A program made the position numbers and the translations under genes. DNA of 64,000 bases, from contig CAKUGW010000002.1 in NCBI GenBank assembly GCA_934654805.1, forward strand, positions 1 to 64,000, in the 5' to 3' direction. The DNA is from an uncultured Kiritimatiellota bacterium (GTDB taxonomy: Bacteria; Verrucomicrobiota; Kiritimatiellia; RFP12; UBA1067). The notes beneath the pieces were generated by a model that searched no databases, had not been told where the DNA came from, and saw nothing but the letters and a program-made list of their open reading frames with translations. Shown here in pieces: positions 9,401 through 19,564 of the stretch (its first letter is position 1; the number at the start of each line of letters is the position of its first letter).

Positions 9401-10628
9401 GGGGCTGAAGACGACGGCCGTCTCGGCCGCGCCGGGCCTTGTGATTGACCGCTGCCGGGCGGTGGTCGGCGGGTTCTTCAAGCACATGCTCCTGGCGGCG
9501 GAGGCCTACACGGGCGAATACGCGCCCGAAGCCGTCTCGCCGTATCTCTTCGTCACGAACGGCGCGTCCGTCGAGGCCGACACCATCACCTGCGGCATGG
9601 CGGCGGACGCCGCCAAGGCGGCGCTGGACGTGTCGCCGTTGGTTGAGGTCAAGGACGGCTCCAGCCTGTCGGTGTCCTCGATGGTCAATCTCTCCGTGCG
9701 GACCGGGTGTCGGGCGAAGTGGACGGTTTCCGGGGGGTCGGCGATCGCAACAGGCTACGGCGGCGGATTCCTCTGGAACGGCGGAGTTGACTTCACGCTG
9801 GACGCCTCCGACGCGACGGCCGACCGGCTGTCGATCGGCAACGACGCTGCCGGCACGTGGCTCGTGCGCAACGGCGGGCGGCTGAACGTGCGGAACGTCG
9901 AGTCGCGCGGCACGGCGACGCCCGTGACGCTTGCCTTTGACGGCGGTTTCTTCGCGCCGTCGGACGGTGACTGCGAGTTCCTGGTCAAGAACGCCTTGGA
10001 CGTTCGGTTCGAGGCGCGGGAAGGCGGTCTCCGGCTGGCTGTGCCCGCGAGCCGGACATGGACGGTCCGGATGCCGGTCTCGGGCGCTGGCGGCCTCGTG
10101 AAAGAGGGGGCCGGCGCGCTTGTCGTCGGCACGGCGAAGACCGTCTCGCCAGACGGGACGGCGACGAACGACCTCGGCGTCGCGACGCTGGCCTGCACGG
10201 GGGTGACGCGCGTCAGGGAAGGCGTCGTCCGCCTGGAGCCGGGGAGCGCGGACGGCGCGGCGTTTGACGTTGCCGCCGGCGCGACGCTCGACTTGGGGGG
10301 CGGTGCGCACGCGATTTCCGTGACGGGCGCCGGCACGGTCGCGAACGGCGCGCTGAAGCGGGACAGCGTCCTCGGGCAGGGGACGGCCTTCTCGAATGTC
10401 GAGATCCGCAACGGCGTGCGGATCGACGTCCGGGCATACGATGTTCCGAGCCGTCCGTCGGGGCTGGCGATCGGCGCCGTGTCCGGCACGACGACGGTCA
10501 GCGGTTCGCCGCGGCGGCTGTGGGGCGACGAGACGGCGGCGCGCTACCGCGGGCGGCTCAGGGTCGTCGACGGAACGCTTCTGCTGGACATCGTGGATCC
10601 TCCGGGGCTTGTCATCAGCATCCGGTAG
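6389..10628 (+). CDS. Large secreted autotransporter-repeat surface protein, frame broken at a poly-G tract
   Basis: Signal peptide (about residues 1-31, ending YAASAAE), then a beta-helix-like passenger rich in repeated G-G-x-L-x-K-x-G-x-G-x-L units of the PATR type (GGTLTKTGAAELTLAG, GGLVKEGAGALVVG, ALVKLGAGRLALQ). As sequenced, 12 G at 6745-6756 throw translation out of frame and the product ends at 6826 (145 aa). With 11 or 14 G the frame joins the long frame to 10628, giving about 1412 aa. There is no autotransporter barrel; the protein ends LLLDIVDPPGLVISIR, much like the protein at 26543. Probably surface-attached or glycan-binding; first gene of an operon with three glycosidase-type genes (28 nt to the next). 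Sequencing error in the G run is the main alternative to phase variation. Confidence 0.8.
6745..6756 (+). repeat. Homopolymer tract of 12 G inside coding sequence
   Basis: Twelve consecutive G between CTGCT and TAATCG, at about codon 119 of the surface-protein gene. Upstream frame and downstream frame are both clearly coding and differ by one base. Such tracts are classical slipped-strand phase-variation sites. Confidence 0.9.
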
Positions 10629-10656
10629 TCATCTGTCAGAACAGGAAAACAGAAAC

Positions 10657-13600
10657 ATGAAATCGGGGAAAACGAACAACATGAAAAGCATGTCATTGGT
10701 CAATTGGGGAATTGCCGTCGGTTGGGCGGCGGTCCTGGCGGCGGGGAGCGCAGCGGCGGCCGAATTCACGGGGAAGTCCTTTGCGGGCGCCAACGGCGAA
10801 ATAACCCTTGACGAGAAGGGGCGTCTCGATTTCCGGGACAACGCGTCGAAGATCGAGGCGGGCTGGAGCGGGTTCGATCCGGCGGGGAAGTACATCTGCC
10901 AGGGCAGCGTGAGGAACGTCCGGCGAACGATCGACGCGGACGCCAAGCGCATTCGCGTGACGGGCGACCTGCCGGCGGGCGAGAAGAACGCCGCGCTCCC
11001 GCTTTTCGAGGAGCTGGCCTTCGCGCCGGACGGCCGGCGCGTGCGCGTCACGTTTCGGATCGGGACGCCGGAACGGCCGGCCAAGGGGTTTCGGTTCTAT
11101 GCGGCCAACAGCTTCCGAAACCGGAAACTGGGCGACGCCCACGGACGGGAGGTCTGGGCGGACGGCGAGAAGCGCAACGCGAACTTCAATCCCGCGCAGC
11201 GCAGGCGGTTCAACGTGGACCTGGGCGAGAGCCCTGCGGAGGTTCGCCTGTCGCTTGCGGCCGACCGCACGGAGCTGGCGTTCGTTCCCGTGGCCGGCCG
11301 CATCGGCGTGGCGCAGAACTGGGAAAAGCCGCAAGAGACCTATGACCGGTTCGAGGTGGTCTTTGGGAGCCCTGAGAATCAGGCCGAGATCGTCTATGAC
11401 ATCGATCTCGACCTGCCCCCGTCGCGCGAGGCTGCCGCGAAAGGGTACATCGTGAACGGCTTCGACTTCGGCCCTGCGGGCTTCAGGCTGCCGGACTTCA
11501 GCCGTAGCCCGAACCTGCTCGTGAACGGCTCTTTCGAGGACGGGCTGGCCTGCTGGCAGAACCGGCGCCCGAATCCGGGCACCGAAGGCGATTGGCCGGA
11601 AGGCTACGCCTGGCAGATCGACGAGACGACCGCCGTGCACGGGAAGCGCTCGCTCCGCCAGTACGTCCACGGCGGGAACGGCAACATCGCCTCGTTCGCG
11701 TTCCCGGTGAAGCCGCGAACGAAGTACACGGTCAGCTTCTGGGCGAAGACCGACCTTGACGCGGCGGACGCGCCGGAGCTGGTCCTGACGGGCTGGACGC
11801 AGGCCTACGGGCCCTATGTGGACGGAGGGAGCTTCGGCCGCCCCACGAAAGAGTGGAAGCGCTACACGCGCGTCTACACGACCCCGAACCGGCTCATCCA
11901 GGTCGCGCTTGGCATCGTCAACCGCAAGAAGCCCGGACACGTCTGGTTTGACGCCGTCTCGTTCACGGAAGGCGAGACGCCGCCCGATCCCTACGTCTGC
12001 TGCGATGTCGGCGTCTCGCTGGAGACGACGGCGCCGATGCACACGGCGGACTGCGGCGGCATTCTCGGCGCGAAGCTGCGCGTGCGGTCTGCCGCGCCCG
12101 GCAAGGGCCGTGTCACGTGGAAATGCCGTGACGTCTTCAGGCGGACGCTGAAGAAAGGCGCGTTTGACGTGTCCCTGCGCGGCGGCGAAGAGCCGGCCTG
12201 GCGGGAGATGCCCGAGCTGGAGGGCTTTGAGCCGGGCACCTATGCCGTCGAGACGCGCCTGACCGGATTCGGCGAGCCGGCCGTCTTCTATTCGCGCTTT
12301 GCCGTGCTGGTCGACAAGTCCGGCCCGTTCAAGCACCGCACGCTGCTGAACGGCGTGGGAGGCGATCGCGTCATCGAAACGACGGAACGATTCCTGACCG
12401 CGTGCGCCAAGGCGGGCATGGGATCGGTCGTCGCGTTCCGGCCGCCGACGCGGAAGTGCTACGAGCGGTTCTACCGTCCGCTCGGCTACAAGATCATTTC
12501 GCAGATCCTGTGCGACGACAAGATGCCGTTCAACTGGGATCAGGAAAACTTTCTCGGCAAATGGAATGTCGCGCGCACGCGGCCGAACGGGCTGCCGACC
12601 ATCCCCGACTCCGCCAAGCCGGAATTCGTGAAGTGCGGCTACGAAATGGGGCGGAAGTATCCGTACATCGACTGGTGGAAGACGGTCAACGAGCCGATGT
12701 ACACGACGGAGGACGCGCGCGCGTCCGTCAAGGTCATGGGCTGGATCGCGGAAGGGCTGCACAAGGCCGATCCGCAGGCGAAGATGCTGACGCCCGATCC
12801 GGGCGCGGTCGACGAGTCGGTCGTCGAGTTCTGGAACGGCGGCGGCTCGGCGTACTGCTCGAACCCCGCCGTGCATCCGTACCGCGAGCATCCCGAACGC
12901 CCCGATCTCGACGCCGACATCCAGATGCTGAAGACGAAGTTCTCCAAGGACACGAAGATTCTCTTTACGGAAGGAAACCTGTTCTCGATGTTCGAGCTGC
13001 CGGAGAACAACGTGACGGCGATCGGGCACGGGAAGGCGCTCGCCAGTTCGGACAGCTGCCGCCTGTATCACTTCACCTACGACATCGGCCTCGGCGAGAA
13101 GGCGTCCCTGGCGCACGTCATGCGCTACCGGCTCGCGTCGTTCAAGCACGCCGACTTCGTGCTCGTCGACAACGACTGGAACTTCTGCGCGCCCGAAGTC
13201 CCGTTCATCGGGCTGGACATGGTCCCGTCCGCGCAGCTGTTCGCGATCAACACGCTGGCCAGTCTCCTGGGTGATGCAGACTTCAAGTGCGACATCCTTT
13301 TTGGCGAACCGATGCGGTGCTACCTGTTCGAGGATGCCGAGAAACGTCCCGTGGCCGTGATCTGGAACTACGACATGAACGTGTTCACGGAGCCGCAGTT
13401 GGTCAGTTCGCTCGTCCTCGCCGGCCTGACCGAGCCGTTTGAGTTGTTCAACATGACGGGCGCACGGGAGAAGGTTCCCGAAAACGGGTTGCTCCCGGTT
13501 GACGGCTGTCCGCTGTTTTTCCGTGGCCAACCGGGGCGGCTCGCCGTCTTCAAGAAGCAGTTTGAGGCGTTGGATATGGTCGGTGGCGCGGTGCCTGACT

Positions 13601-14550
13601 TCCGCATCGAGACGGAAGTCAAGGACGCACGGCTCAATCTTCTTGTCTCGAATCTGCGCGCCAAGGAAAAGAACGGTCGCCTGACCGTCAAGGCGGCTGG
13701 ACGGACGCTGCTCGACAAGGACGTTTCGCTCGCGCCGCAGGGGAAGAAGACCCTGTCTTTGCCGCTGCCGGAAAATGTTGGCCGCACAAAGACGGTCTAC
13801 ACGCTGGAATTCCGCGCGCCGGGGAAAGAGCCGCTGTTCAAGGAGTTCGCCCTGGACCTGTTCAAGGCCCGCAAGGCGCCGGCAGGATTTGCGGCGGACG
13901 GCGACTTGGCGAAATGGGCCGACGCGCCGGCTGTCGCGCTGTCGACCTATCGCGACTATCCGCCGCCGGCCAAGAGCAAGTGGTTCGGACAGCCTCTTTT
14001 CCGCAAGGGCGACGCCGACCTGTCGGCGAACGTGCGGGCGAAATGGAGCGAAAAGGGCCTTTACCTGCTCGTCGAGGTGACGGATGACGTCTATCATCCC
14101 GATCCGCGCGAAAACGTTCTCGCGTCGTACAACGGCGACGGGCTTCAGGTCTACCTCGACGTCTTCGGCGACGGGGAGCGGAACGCCGTGCGCGGCAGCT
14201 ATGCGCCGGACGATCAGGCCTACATGATCCGCTGCCGGGACGGCAAGACGGTCGAGGCCTACCGCGAAGTCGCGCCGTGGAAGCAGTTCGCGTTCACCCG
14301 CCCCGGCCCCGAACCGCGCATCACGGGCACGTTTGTCAAGACGGCCGCCGGCTACGCCTTTGACCTCTTCTTCCCGGTGGAGGCGCTGCCGCCGTGGAAC
14401 CCGAAAGCGGGCGAGGCGATGGGCATCTCGATACTCGTCAACGACAACGACGGCGACTATCGCAAGCGGGCCGCCCAGCTGAACGCGGGAGAGGAGCCCA
14501 TGGGACGCCCCGGCATCTGGCCCTTGATGGTTCTGGAGGAGGGCCTGTGA
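10657..14550 (+). CDS. Secreted clan GH-A-type glycoside hydrolase with CBMs
   Basis: Exported enzyme of 1297 aa (ATG at 10657, a second in-frame ATG at 10681; signal peptide ends near AAGSAAAAE). Order: N-terminal beta domain; CBM4_9-like module from about residue 287 (NLLVNGSFEDGLACWQNRR); a TIM barrel at about 560-830 with WKTVNEPM (Glu679, candidate acid/base) and ILFTEGN (Glu772, candidate nucleophile), the spacing expected for GH39/GH44-like clan GH-A retaining enzymes; beta domain; and a C-terminal CBM9-like module from about 1078 (FAADGDLAKWADAP, then YNGDGLQVYLDVFGDGE). Exact GH family and substrate are not certain. It sits between the surface protein and a GH106-like gene, whose GTG overlaps its stop. 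Confidence 0.75.
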   Translation: MKSGKTNNMKSMSLVNWGIAVGWAAVLAAGSAAAAEFTGKSFAGANGEITLDEKGRLDFRDNASKIEAGWSGFDPAGKYICQGSVRNVRRTIDADAKRIRVTGDLPAGEKNAALPLFEELAFAPDGRRVRVTFRIGTPERPAKGFRFYAANSFRNRKLGDAHGREVWADGEKRNANFNPAQRRRFNVDLGESPAEVRLSLAADRTELAFVPVAGRIGVAQNWEKPQETYDRFEVVFGSPENQAEIVYDIDLDLPPSREAAAKGYIVNGFDFGPAGFRLPDFSRSPNLLVNGSFEDGLACWQNRRPNPGTEGDWPEGYAWQIDETTAVHGKRSLRQYVHGGNGNIASFAFPVKPRTKYTVSFWAKTDLDAADAPELVLTGWTQAYGPYVDGGSFGRPTKEWKRYTRVYTTPNRLIQVALGIVNRKKPGHVWFDAVSFTEGETPPDPYVCCDVGVSLETTAPMHTADCGGILGAKLRVRSAAPGKGRVTWKCRDVFRRTLKKGAFDVSLRGGEEPAWREMPELEGFEPGTYAVETRLTGFGEPAVFYSRFAVLVDKSGPFKHRTLLNGVGGDRVIETTERFLTACAKAGMGSVVAFRPPTRKCYERFYRPLGYKIISQILCDDKMPFNWDQENFLGKWNVARTRPNGLPTIPDSAKPEFVKCGYEMGRKYPYIDWWKTVNEPMYTTEDARASVKVMGWIAEGLHKADPQAKMLTPDPGAVDESVVEFWNGGGSAYCSNPAVHPYREHPERPDLDADIQMLKTKFSKDTKILFTEGNLFSMFELPENNVTAIGHGKALASSDSCRLYHFTYDIGLGEKASLAHVMRYRLASFKHADFVLVDNDWNFCAPEVPFIGLDMVPSAQLFAINTLASLLGDADFKCDILFGEPMRCYLFEDAEKRPVAVIWNYDMNVFTEPQLVSSLVLAGLTEPFELFNMTGAREKVPENGLLPVDGCPLFFRGQPGRLAVFKKQFEALDMVGGAVPDFRIETEVKDARLNLLVSNLRAKEKNGRLTVKAAGRTLLDKDVSLAPQGKKTLSLPLPENVGRTKTVYTLEFRAPGKEPLFKEFALDLFKARKAPAGFAADGDLAKWADAPAVALSTYRDYPPPAKSKWFGQPLFRKGDADLSANVRAKWSEKGLYLLVEVTDDVYHPDPRENVLASYNGDGLQVYLDVFGDGERNAVRGSYAPDDQAYMIRCRDGKTVEAYREVAPWKQFAFTRPGPEPRITGTFVKTAAGYAFDLFFPVEALPPWNPKAGEAMGISILVNDNDGDYRKRAAQLNAGEEPMGRPGIWPLMVLEEGL

Positions 14551-17500
14551 GGCCGGTTGTCCTGTCCGGACTGCTCCTTGCCGCGCTTTCGTCAGCCGCT
14601 TCGACGCTGGAGGAGGACTTCGCGCGTCCCCCGCGCCACGCCCGGCCGCAGACGTGGTGGCATTGGGTGAACAACTGCGTCAACCCCGCCGCCATGCGCG
14701 TGGAGCTGGCGGCGATGGCCGACGCCGGGCTGGGCGGCGTCCACCTCTTCAACGCGGGCTACGCCGCGTCAATGCCCGACTGGCCCGCGACGCCGTTCCT
14801 GTCCGAGGCGTGGAAAGACGCGCTGAGGACCGCGCTGGCGGCCTGCCGAGACCACGGGCTCGACTTTACCGCGCAGAACGGCGCCGGCTGGTCGGGCTCG
14901 GGCGGCCCGTGGATCGCGCCCTCGAACGGGATGCTGCAGGTGCGTTGCGCGGAGGTCCGCGTCGCGGGCGGGCAAGAGGCCGTCCTGCCCAGACCCGACC
15001 CGTCGGAATGGCCGCTGGCCTTCCCGGCGAAGGCGCCGCGCTGGTACGGGGATGTCGCGGCGCTGGCGTTCCCCGTGCCGGAGGCGTGCCTGTCCGAGGA
15101 GACGAATCTCGTGCGTTCCGTGAAGGTCAGGTGGCGCCGCGAAAAGGGGAAGAGGGCGCGCGTCCGCGCGTCGGACGACGGTCGCCGCTGGCGGACGGTC
15201 GCCGAGCTGGACGCCGGCGAGGCCCTGTACGAGTATGAAGACGACGCGGTCGACTACGCGCTGCCGCCGGTCCGCGGCCGTCATGTCAGGGTCGAGGCGG
15301 ACGGGGGCGCGGTCGTCTCGGCCGAGTTCTCGTCCCGCCCCGTCCTGGGCAACCTGTCCGGCAAGACGGCGGCGAAGGCCGTGTCGGTCCCCCCCGGCGA
15401 GGCGGTCTCCGAGGAGGGTGGCGCGGCCGTCGACGCGCGGGACGTCAGGATCCTGGGGCCGGAGGCGGTGGATGCCGACGGCGCGCTGCGCTGGCGTCCG
15501 CCGGCGGATGGCCGTACGTGGGCGTTGCTGCGCGTCGGCCGCTGCACGACGGGGCGCGTGAACGACCCATCCCCCGACGGCGCGGCGGGCCCCGTCGGCG
15601 ACCTGATGGACGCCGACGTGACGCGGCGGCATCTCGACGCCTACTTCCGGCAGGTTCTGGACATCGGACGGGCCGTGGGCGGCGCGTGCGTCAAAGGCCT
15701 CCTGCTGGACAGCTGGGAAAGCGGAACCCAGAACTGGGCGCACGACCTCCCGCAGGAGTTCCGCCGCCGGCGCGGCTACGACCTGACGCCCTGGCTGCCC
15801 GTCTACGCGGGCTACCTCGTGGACTCGCGCGACGCGAGCGAAAGGTTCCTCTTCGACGTCCGGAAGACGTTGGACGAGCTGCTGCGCGAGCGCTACTTCG
15901 GCATCGTCGCGGACTTCTGCCGGGCGCACGGGCTTGAACAGTCCGTCGAGGGGTTCGCCTGCGGCGTGGGGACGTTCGCGGGCGATCCGATGACGCCGTA
16001 TCTCGCCTGCGACGTCCCGATGAGCGAGGGCGGGCAGGTCCGAGAGGCGCCGTCGGCCGCGCACCTGAACGGCGGCGCGCTCGTCGCCTGCGAGGCGCAC
16101 ACGTCGGCGGCGGACTGGAGCCTCGCGCCGCGCGACCTCAAGGCGGCGGAGGACGGGTGGTTCCTCAAAGGCGTCACGCGGACCGTCATCCACACCTACG
16201 CCCACAACGCCTTCCCCGAGCGGCGGTACCCCGGGCCCGCGTTCGGCGGCTTCGGCTTCTGCCTCCAGCTGGGGCAGGCCTGGTGGCCGCACGTGCGGCC
16301 CTGGACGGAGTACCTGTCCCGTTGCCAGGCCATGCTGACGCGCGGCCGCTTCGCCGCCGACGTGCTGGCGTTCACGGGCGAGGACCGCACGGGGCCGCTG
16401 GCCGGCTTCTACGGCGGGACCGACCGCCTGAAGGGGCTGCCGCCCGGCTACGACTACGACCATGTCCCGGGCGGATGGCTCGTGGAGAGCCTCGAGGCCG
16501 CGCCGGACGGCACGCTGGGCGGGCCGAGGACGGGGCGGTACCGGCTGCTGGTCTTGCGGGACTGCGACACGGCGCTGACGGTCGAGGTCGCGCGGAAGGT
16601 CCGCACGCTCGTCGCGGACGGCGGCGCCGTCCTCGGCCCGAAGCCGCGCAGGTCCCTGGGCGACCTGCCGCGCGCCCGGCAGAACGACGCGGAGGTCGCG
16701 GCCATCGCCGACGAGGTCTGGGGCGACTGCGACGGTCGGCGCGTGAAAAGCCGCGCCTACGGCAAGGGGCGCGTGTTCGCGGGCATGACGCCCGGCGAGG
16801 CCCTCGCGGCGCTGGGCGTCCGGCCCGACTTCGCCGCGCGCGGCCTGCGCGTCGGGGAGGAGGTCGCCGCCCTGCACCGGCGGGAAGGGGATGCGGACAT
16901 CTATTTCGTCGTGCGGAAGGCGCGGGCGCCCGCCGGCTCGGAGATGGGCTTCCGCGTGACGGGGAAGAGGCCGAGGGTCTTCGACCCGCTGACGGGACGG
17001 ATCGTGCCGGCGCGCGCCTGGCGGGTGGCGGACGGCCACACCTGGCTGCCGATGGTCGAGGGGGACGCGGAGGAGGCCTCGCGGTTCGTCGTGTTTGACG
17101 GGCCGGCCGATTCCGCCGCGTCGGCGGGGGCCGGCGAAGGCAACGAGGGCGCGCGCGCGGCCCTCGCGAACGTGAACGGCCCGTGGCAGGTCGAGTTCGA
17201 CGGCCTCGGCTTCCGCCGCACGGTCTCCGCAGACGGGCTCTTTGACTGGTCGAAGCAGGAAGACACCGAAATCGCCCACTATTCGGGCGTTGCGGCCTAC
17301 CGGACGAGGCTGCAGGTCCCGGACGCCGTCCGGGACGGCCGGACGGTCCTCTCGCTCGGCCGCGTGGACGTCTCGGCGGAAGTCCTGGTCGACGGCGTTT
17401 CGGCGGGGATCGCGTGGTGCGAACCCTATGAGGTGGACGTGACGGAAGCGGTTTCCGGGAAGAGGGGCCAGACGGTCAGCCTGGAGATTCGCGTGGCCAA

Positions 17501-18017
17501 CGCCTGGCGCAACCGCCTGATCGCCGACGAGGCGCTCCCGCCTGGCCTGCGGAAGACGTGGACGTCCGCGTCGAACCTGAAGAAGGGCGACCCGCTTGCC
17601 CCCTCGGGGCTTCTGGGCCCCGTCCGCCTCCTGTCCGTCGAGCGCGTCGCGGGCGAGCGCGCCGGGACGGACGGCGCCGCGGCGTTCCGGGGCTTCGAGC
17701 TGACCGGCGCCGCCGAGCATCCCGGCTTCGTCGCCGAAGGCGTCGCGTGCGTGTTCCCCGTCAACCTGAAGGAGGGTGAGCGGCTGCTGTGCGGCCTTGA
17801 CGGTCGCTGGCGGCTGCATGACCGCGCGGGCGTCGTGCGCGCGGAGGGGCGACTGGCGGTGCGCCCGCCGCAGACGGCCGACTGCCGGGCCGTCGCCGTC
17901 AACGCGCCGCCGGGCCGTCTGCCGAGGCTGAGGGTCTGCCTCGGAGAAGGGAAAGGGAATGCACAGGAGAGGAAGGAAAATGCACAAGAAAGGAAAGGGA
18001 AAAATGAACAGCGGTAG
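14547..18017 (+). CDS. GH106-like alpha-L-rhamnosidase family protein
   Basis: Secreted 1156-aa protein starting at GTG 14547 (GTGA overlap with the previous stop; GGAGGAGG ribosome site). Signal peptide VLSGLLLAALSSAAS. The N-terminal signature HARPQTWWHWVNNCVNPAAM followed by GLGGVHLFNAGY matches the Glyco_hydro_106 barrel, with the tract FTAQNGAGWSGSGGPW also typical. Residues about 860-1060 form a GH2-like sugar-binding jelly roll (YRTRLQVPDAVRDGRTVLSL, VSAEVLVDGVSAGIAW). Known relatives remove terminal rhamnose from pectin or bacterial glycans; that activity here is inferred. The C-terminal tail (NAQERKENAQERKGKNEQ) is repetitive and overlaps the next gene's start. Confidence 0.75.
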   Translation: MRPVVLSGLLLAALSSAASTLEEDFARPPRHARPQTWWHWVNNCVNPAAMRVELAAMADAGLGGVHLFNAGYAASMPDWPATPFLSEAWKDALRTALAACRDHGLDFTAQNGAGWSGSGGPWIAPSNGMLQVRCAEVRVAGGQEAVLPRPDPSEWPLAFPAKAPRWYGDVAALAFPVPEACLSEETNLVRSVKVRWRREKGKRARVRASDDGRRWRTVAELDAGEALYEYEDDAVDYALPPVRGRHVRVEADGGAVVSAEFSSRPVLGNLSGKTAAKAVSVPPGEAVSEEGGAAVDARDVRILGPEAVDADGALRWRPPADGRTWALLRVGRCTTGRVNDPSPDGAAGPVGDLMDADVTRRHLDAYFRQVLDIGRAVGGACVKGLLLDSWESGTQNWAHDLPQEFRRRRGYDLTPWLPVYAGYLVDSRDASERFLFDVRKTLDELLRERYFGIVADFCRAHGLEQSVEGFACGVGTFAGDPMTPYLACDVPMSEGGQVREAPSAAHLNGGALVACEAHTSAADWSLAPRDLKAAEDGWFLKGVTRTVIHTYAHNAFPERRYPGPAFGGFGFCLQLGQAWWPHVRPWTEYLSRCQAMLTRGRFAADVLAFTGEDRTGPLAGFYGGTDRLKGLPPGYDYDHVPGGWLVESLEAAPDGTLGGPRTGRYRLLVLRDCDTALTVEVARKVRTLVADGGAVLGPKPRRSLGDLPRARQNDAEVAAIADEVWGDCDGRRVKSRAYGKGRVFAGMTPGEALAALGVRPDFAARGLRVGEEVAALHRREGDADIYFVVRKARAPAGSEMGFRVTGKRPRVFDPLTGRIVPARAWRVADGHTWLPMVEGDAEEASRFVVFDGPADSAASAGAGEGNEGARAALANVNGPWQVEFDGLGFRRTVSADGLFDWSKQEDTEIAHYSGVAAYRTRLQVPDAVRDGRTVLSLGRVDVSAEVLVDGVSAGIAWCEPYEVDVTEAVSGKRGQTVSLEIRVANAWRNRLIADEALPPGLRKTWTSASNLKKGDPLAPSGLLGPVRLLSVERVAGERAGTDGAAAFRGFELTGAAEHPGFVAEGVACVFPVNLKEGERLLCGLDGRWRLHDRAGVVRAEGRLAVRPPQTADCRAVAVNAPPGRLPRLRVCLGEGKGNAQERKENAQERKGKNEQR

Positions 18018-19446
18018 AGCGGGCGCCTTCTGCGCGCTTGGAATGGCCGTCTGCGCGCAGGCGGTCGCCGTGCCGTCGGATTCCGGCGCGGACGTCTCCG
18101 AGGAGGTCGCGTTCCAGCACGCCTTCATCAGGAATCTCGGCCTTGCGCCGGACGAGGAGGAGGAAGTCTGGGCGCGCAACGCGCATCCGGACGCCCAGTG
18201 GTACCCGACGGCGTGCCTCGGGCTGTTCATCCACTGGGGGATCTCCTCCGTGACGGGCTGGGGCGACCTGAGCTGGGGCATGATCAAGCCCGCGCCGGGC
18301 CAGCCGAAGGAGTGCCTCGCGCGCTGGGGGCTGCCCTCGCCGGCGCGCAACGTCCCGCCGAACGAGTACTGGAGGCAGGCCGAGCGCTTCGACGCGTCGC
18401 GTTTCGACCCGGACAGGATCCTCGCCGCCGCGAAGCGGGCGGGCTTCACCTACGCGATCCTGACGGCGAAGCACCACGACGGGTTCTGCCTGTGGCCGAG
18501 CTCGGTCGGCGGGTTCAGCACCGGGAACTGGCTGGGCGGCCGCGATCTCGTCGGCGAGTTCGTCGCGGCGTGCCGGCGGCAGGGGCTGAAGGCCGGGCTC
18601 TACTACTCGCCGCCGGACTGGCGCTTCGACCGCGACTACATGACCTTCTCGCGCGATCCGGGCGACCCGGACGTCGGCTGCGACTGGGAGCCGCGCAAGC
18701 CGCTGAAGATGACGGACGAGCAGAGGGCTCGGCTGCGCGAGTACAACCGCATCCAGATCGAGGAGCTGCTGACGCGCTACGGCAAGATCGACATGATGTG
18801 GTTTGACGGCATGGGGTCGACCTGCATCTCGGTCAAGCGCATGCGCGAGCTGCAGCCGTCGCTGATCATCAACGACCGGGGGCGCTCGCACGGCGACTTC
18901 CTGACGCAGGACAGCGAGTGCCGGTTCCCGCGCTCGCGCCGCCCGATGTCGCTCTGGTGGGAGTACATCCACACGCTGTGCGATGGCGGCTGGGGCTGGC
19001 GCTACCACGAGAGCTACAAGCCGCTCGCCTGGCTGGTCGCGCAGGCGGCGATGGCGCGGTCGTGGAACGGCAACTTCGTGGCGAACGTGGCGCCCGACGG
19101 GCATGGCGACCTGCCGGAGGCGTACTACAAGCTGATGGAGGGCATGGCGGCCTGGATGAGGGAGAACGGGCGGTCGATCGTCGGGGCGCGGGGGACGGAC
19201 CTGTGGCCGGAGAGGTGCAACGTCCCGGTCACGCGCCGTGATGACACGCTGTACTTCCACTACGACTGGCTGCAGTGCGGCGAGATCGTCTGCGAGGGCG
19301 TCGCCGAGCCGCTGTCCGCGGAGGCCAGGGGCCGTCCCGTGCCGTACGAATGGAAGGGCGGGCGCCTTCGGATCCGCCTGCCGTATGACAGGGTCGACAA
19401 CCTGACGACGGTCGTCGAGGTGCGTCTGAAGGGAGACGGGGATTGA
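18004..19446 (+). CDS. Secreted alpha-L-fucosidase, GH29
   Basis: 480-aa retaining fucosidase. The start at 18004 (MNSGRAGAFCALG) is preferred over ATGs at 17959 and 17980 because it follows AGGAAAGG and matches the signal peptide of the other GH29 here (31275). Family landmarks: GLFIHWGISSVTGWG near the N-terminus, AKHHDGFCLWPS, LYYSPPDW, and MMWFDGMG with Asp268 as candidate nucleophile. WWEYIHTLCDGGWGW resembles the GH29 end of the barrel. No C-terminal CBM. Last intact gene of the operon; a TTG start for a further, truncated gene overlaps its stop. Confidence 0.9.
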   Translation: MNSGRAGAFCALGMAVCAQAVAVPSDSGADVSEEVAFQHAFIRNLGLAPDEEEEVWARNAHPDAQWYPTACLGLFIHWGISSVTGWGDLSWGMIKPAPGQPKECLARWGLPSPARNVPPNEYWRQAERFDASRFDPDRILAAAKRAGFTYAILTAKHHDGFCLWPSSVGGFSTGNWLGGRDLVGEFVAACRRQGLKAGLYYSPPDWRFDRDYMTFSRDPGDPDVGCDWEPRKPLKMTDEQRARLREYNRIQIEELLTRYGKIDMMWFDGMGSTCISVKRMRELQPSLIINDRGRSHGDFLTQDSECRFPRSRRPMSLWWEYIHTLCDGGWGWRYHESYKPLAWLVAQAAMARSWNGNFVANVAPDGHGDLPEAYYKLMEGMAAWMRENGRSIVGARGTDLWPERCNVPVTRRDDTLYFHYDWLQCGEIVCEGVAEPLSAEARGRPVPYEWKGGRLRIRLPYDRVDNLTTVVEVRLKGDGD

Positions 19447-19499
19447 AACTGACCGTCTGCGTGACGGCGATGGCGTTTGCCGCATGCGCTGCGGTCTAA
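19443..19499 (+). pseudogene. Signal-peptide stub of a lost operon gene
   Basis: A TTG overlapping the fucosidase stop (TTGA) opens 18 codons, LKLTVCVTAMAFAACAAV, then TAA. This is a complete Sec-type signal peptide cut exactly where a mature protein should begin. I infer that a fifth secreted protein of the operon was removed by a deletion or replaced by the terminator/ATPase segment that follows. Confidence 0.5.
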
Positions 19500-19512
19500 A
19501 GGGTCAGACATG

Positions 19513-19537
19513 AGTGATACAGTTCAAGTGATACAGT
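19513..19537. repeat. Pair of 11-bp direct repeats
   Basis: AGTGATACAGT occurs at 19513-19523 and 19527-19537 with a 3-bp spacer, between the signal-peptide stub and the terminator. Possibly a scar of the event that removed the downstream gene. Confidence 0.6.
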
Positions 19538-19564
19538 CTCGCACTGAACATGAAAGGGCTTCGT

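Noticed and set aside
7491..10310. 939-residue minus-strand open frame within the repeat-type surface protein
   Set aside because: Arg/Ala-rich translation without domains; the plus strand shows PATR repeats and fits the operon direction. Same reasoning applies to other long antisense frames at 10693-14097, 14769-18449, 24418-26904, 29466-32954 and 50388-54176.
17959..18003. Upstream ATGs at 17959 and 17980 as start of the first GH29
   Set aside because: They add a Lys/Arg/His/Gly-rich stretch before the signal peptide, whereas the ATG at 18004 has a ribosome site and matches the start of the second GH29.
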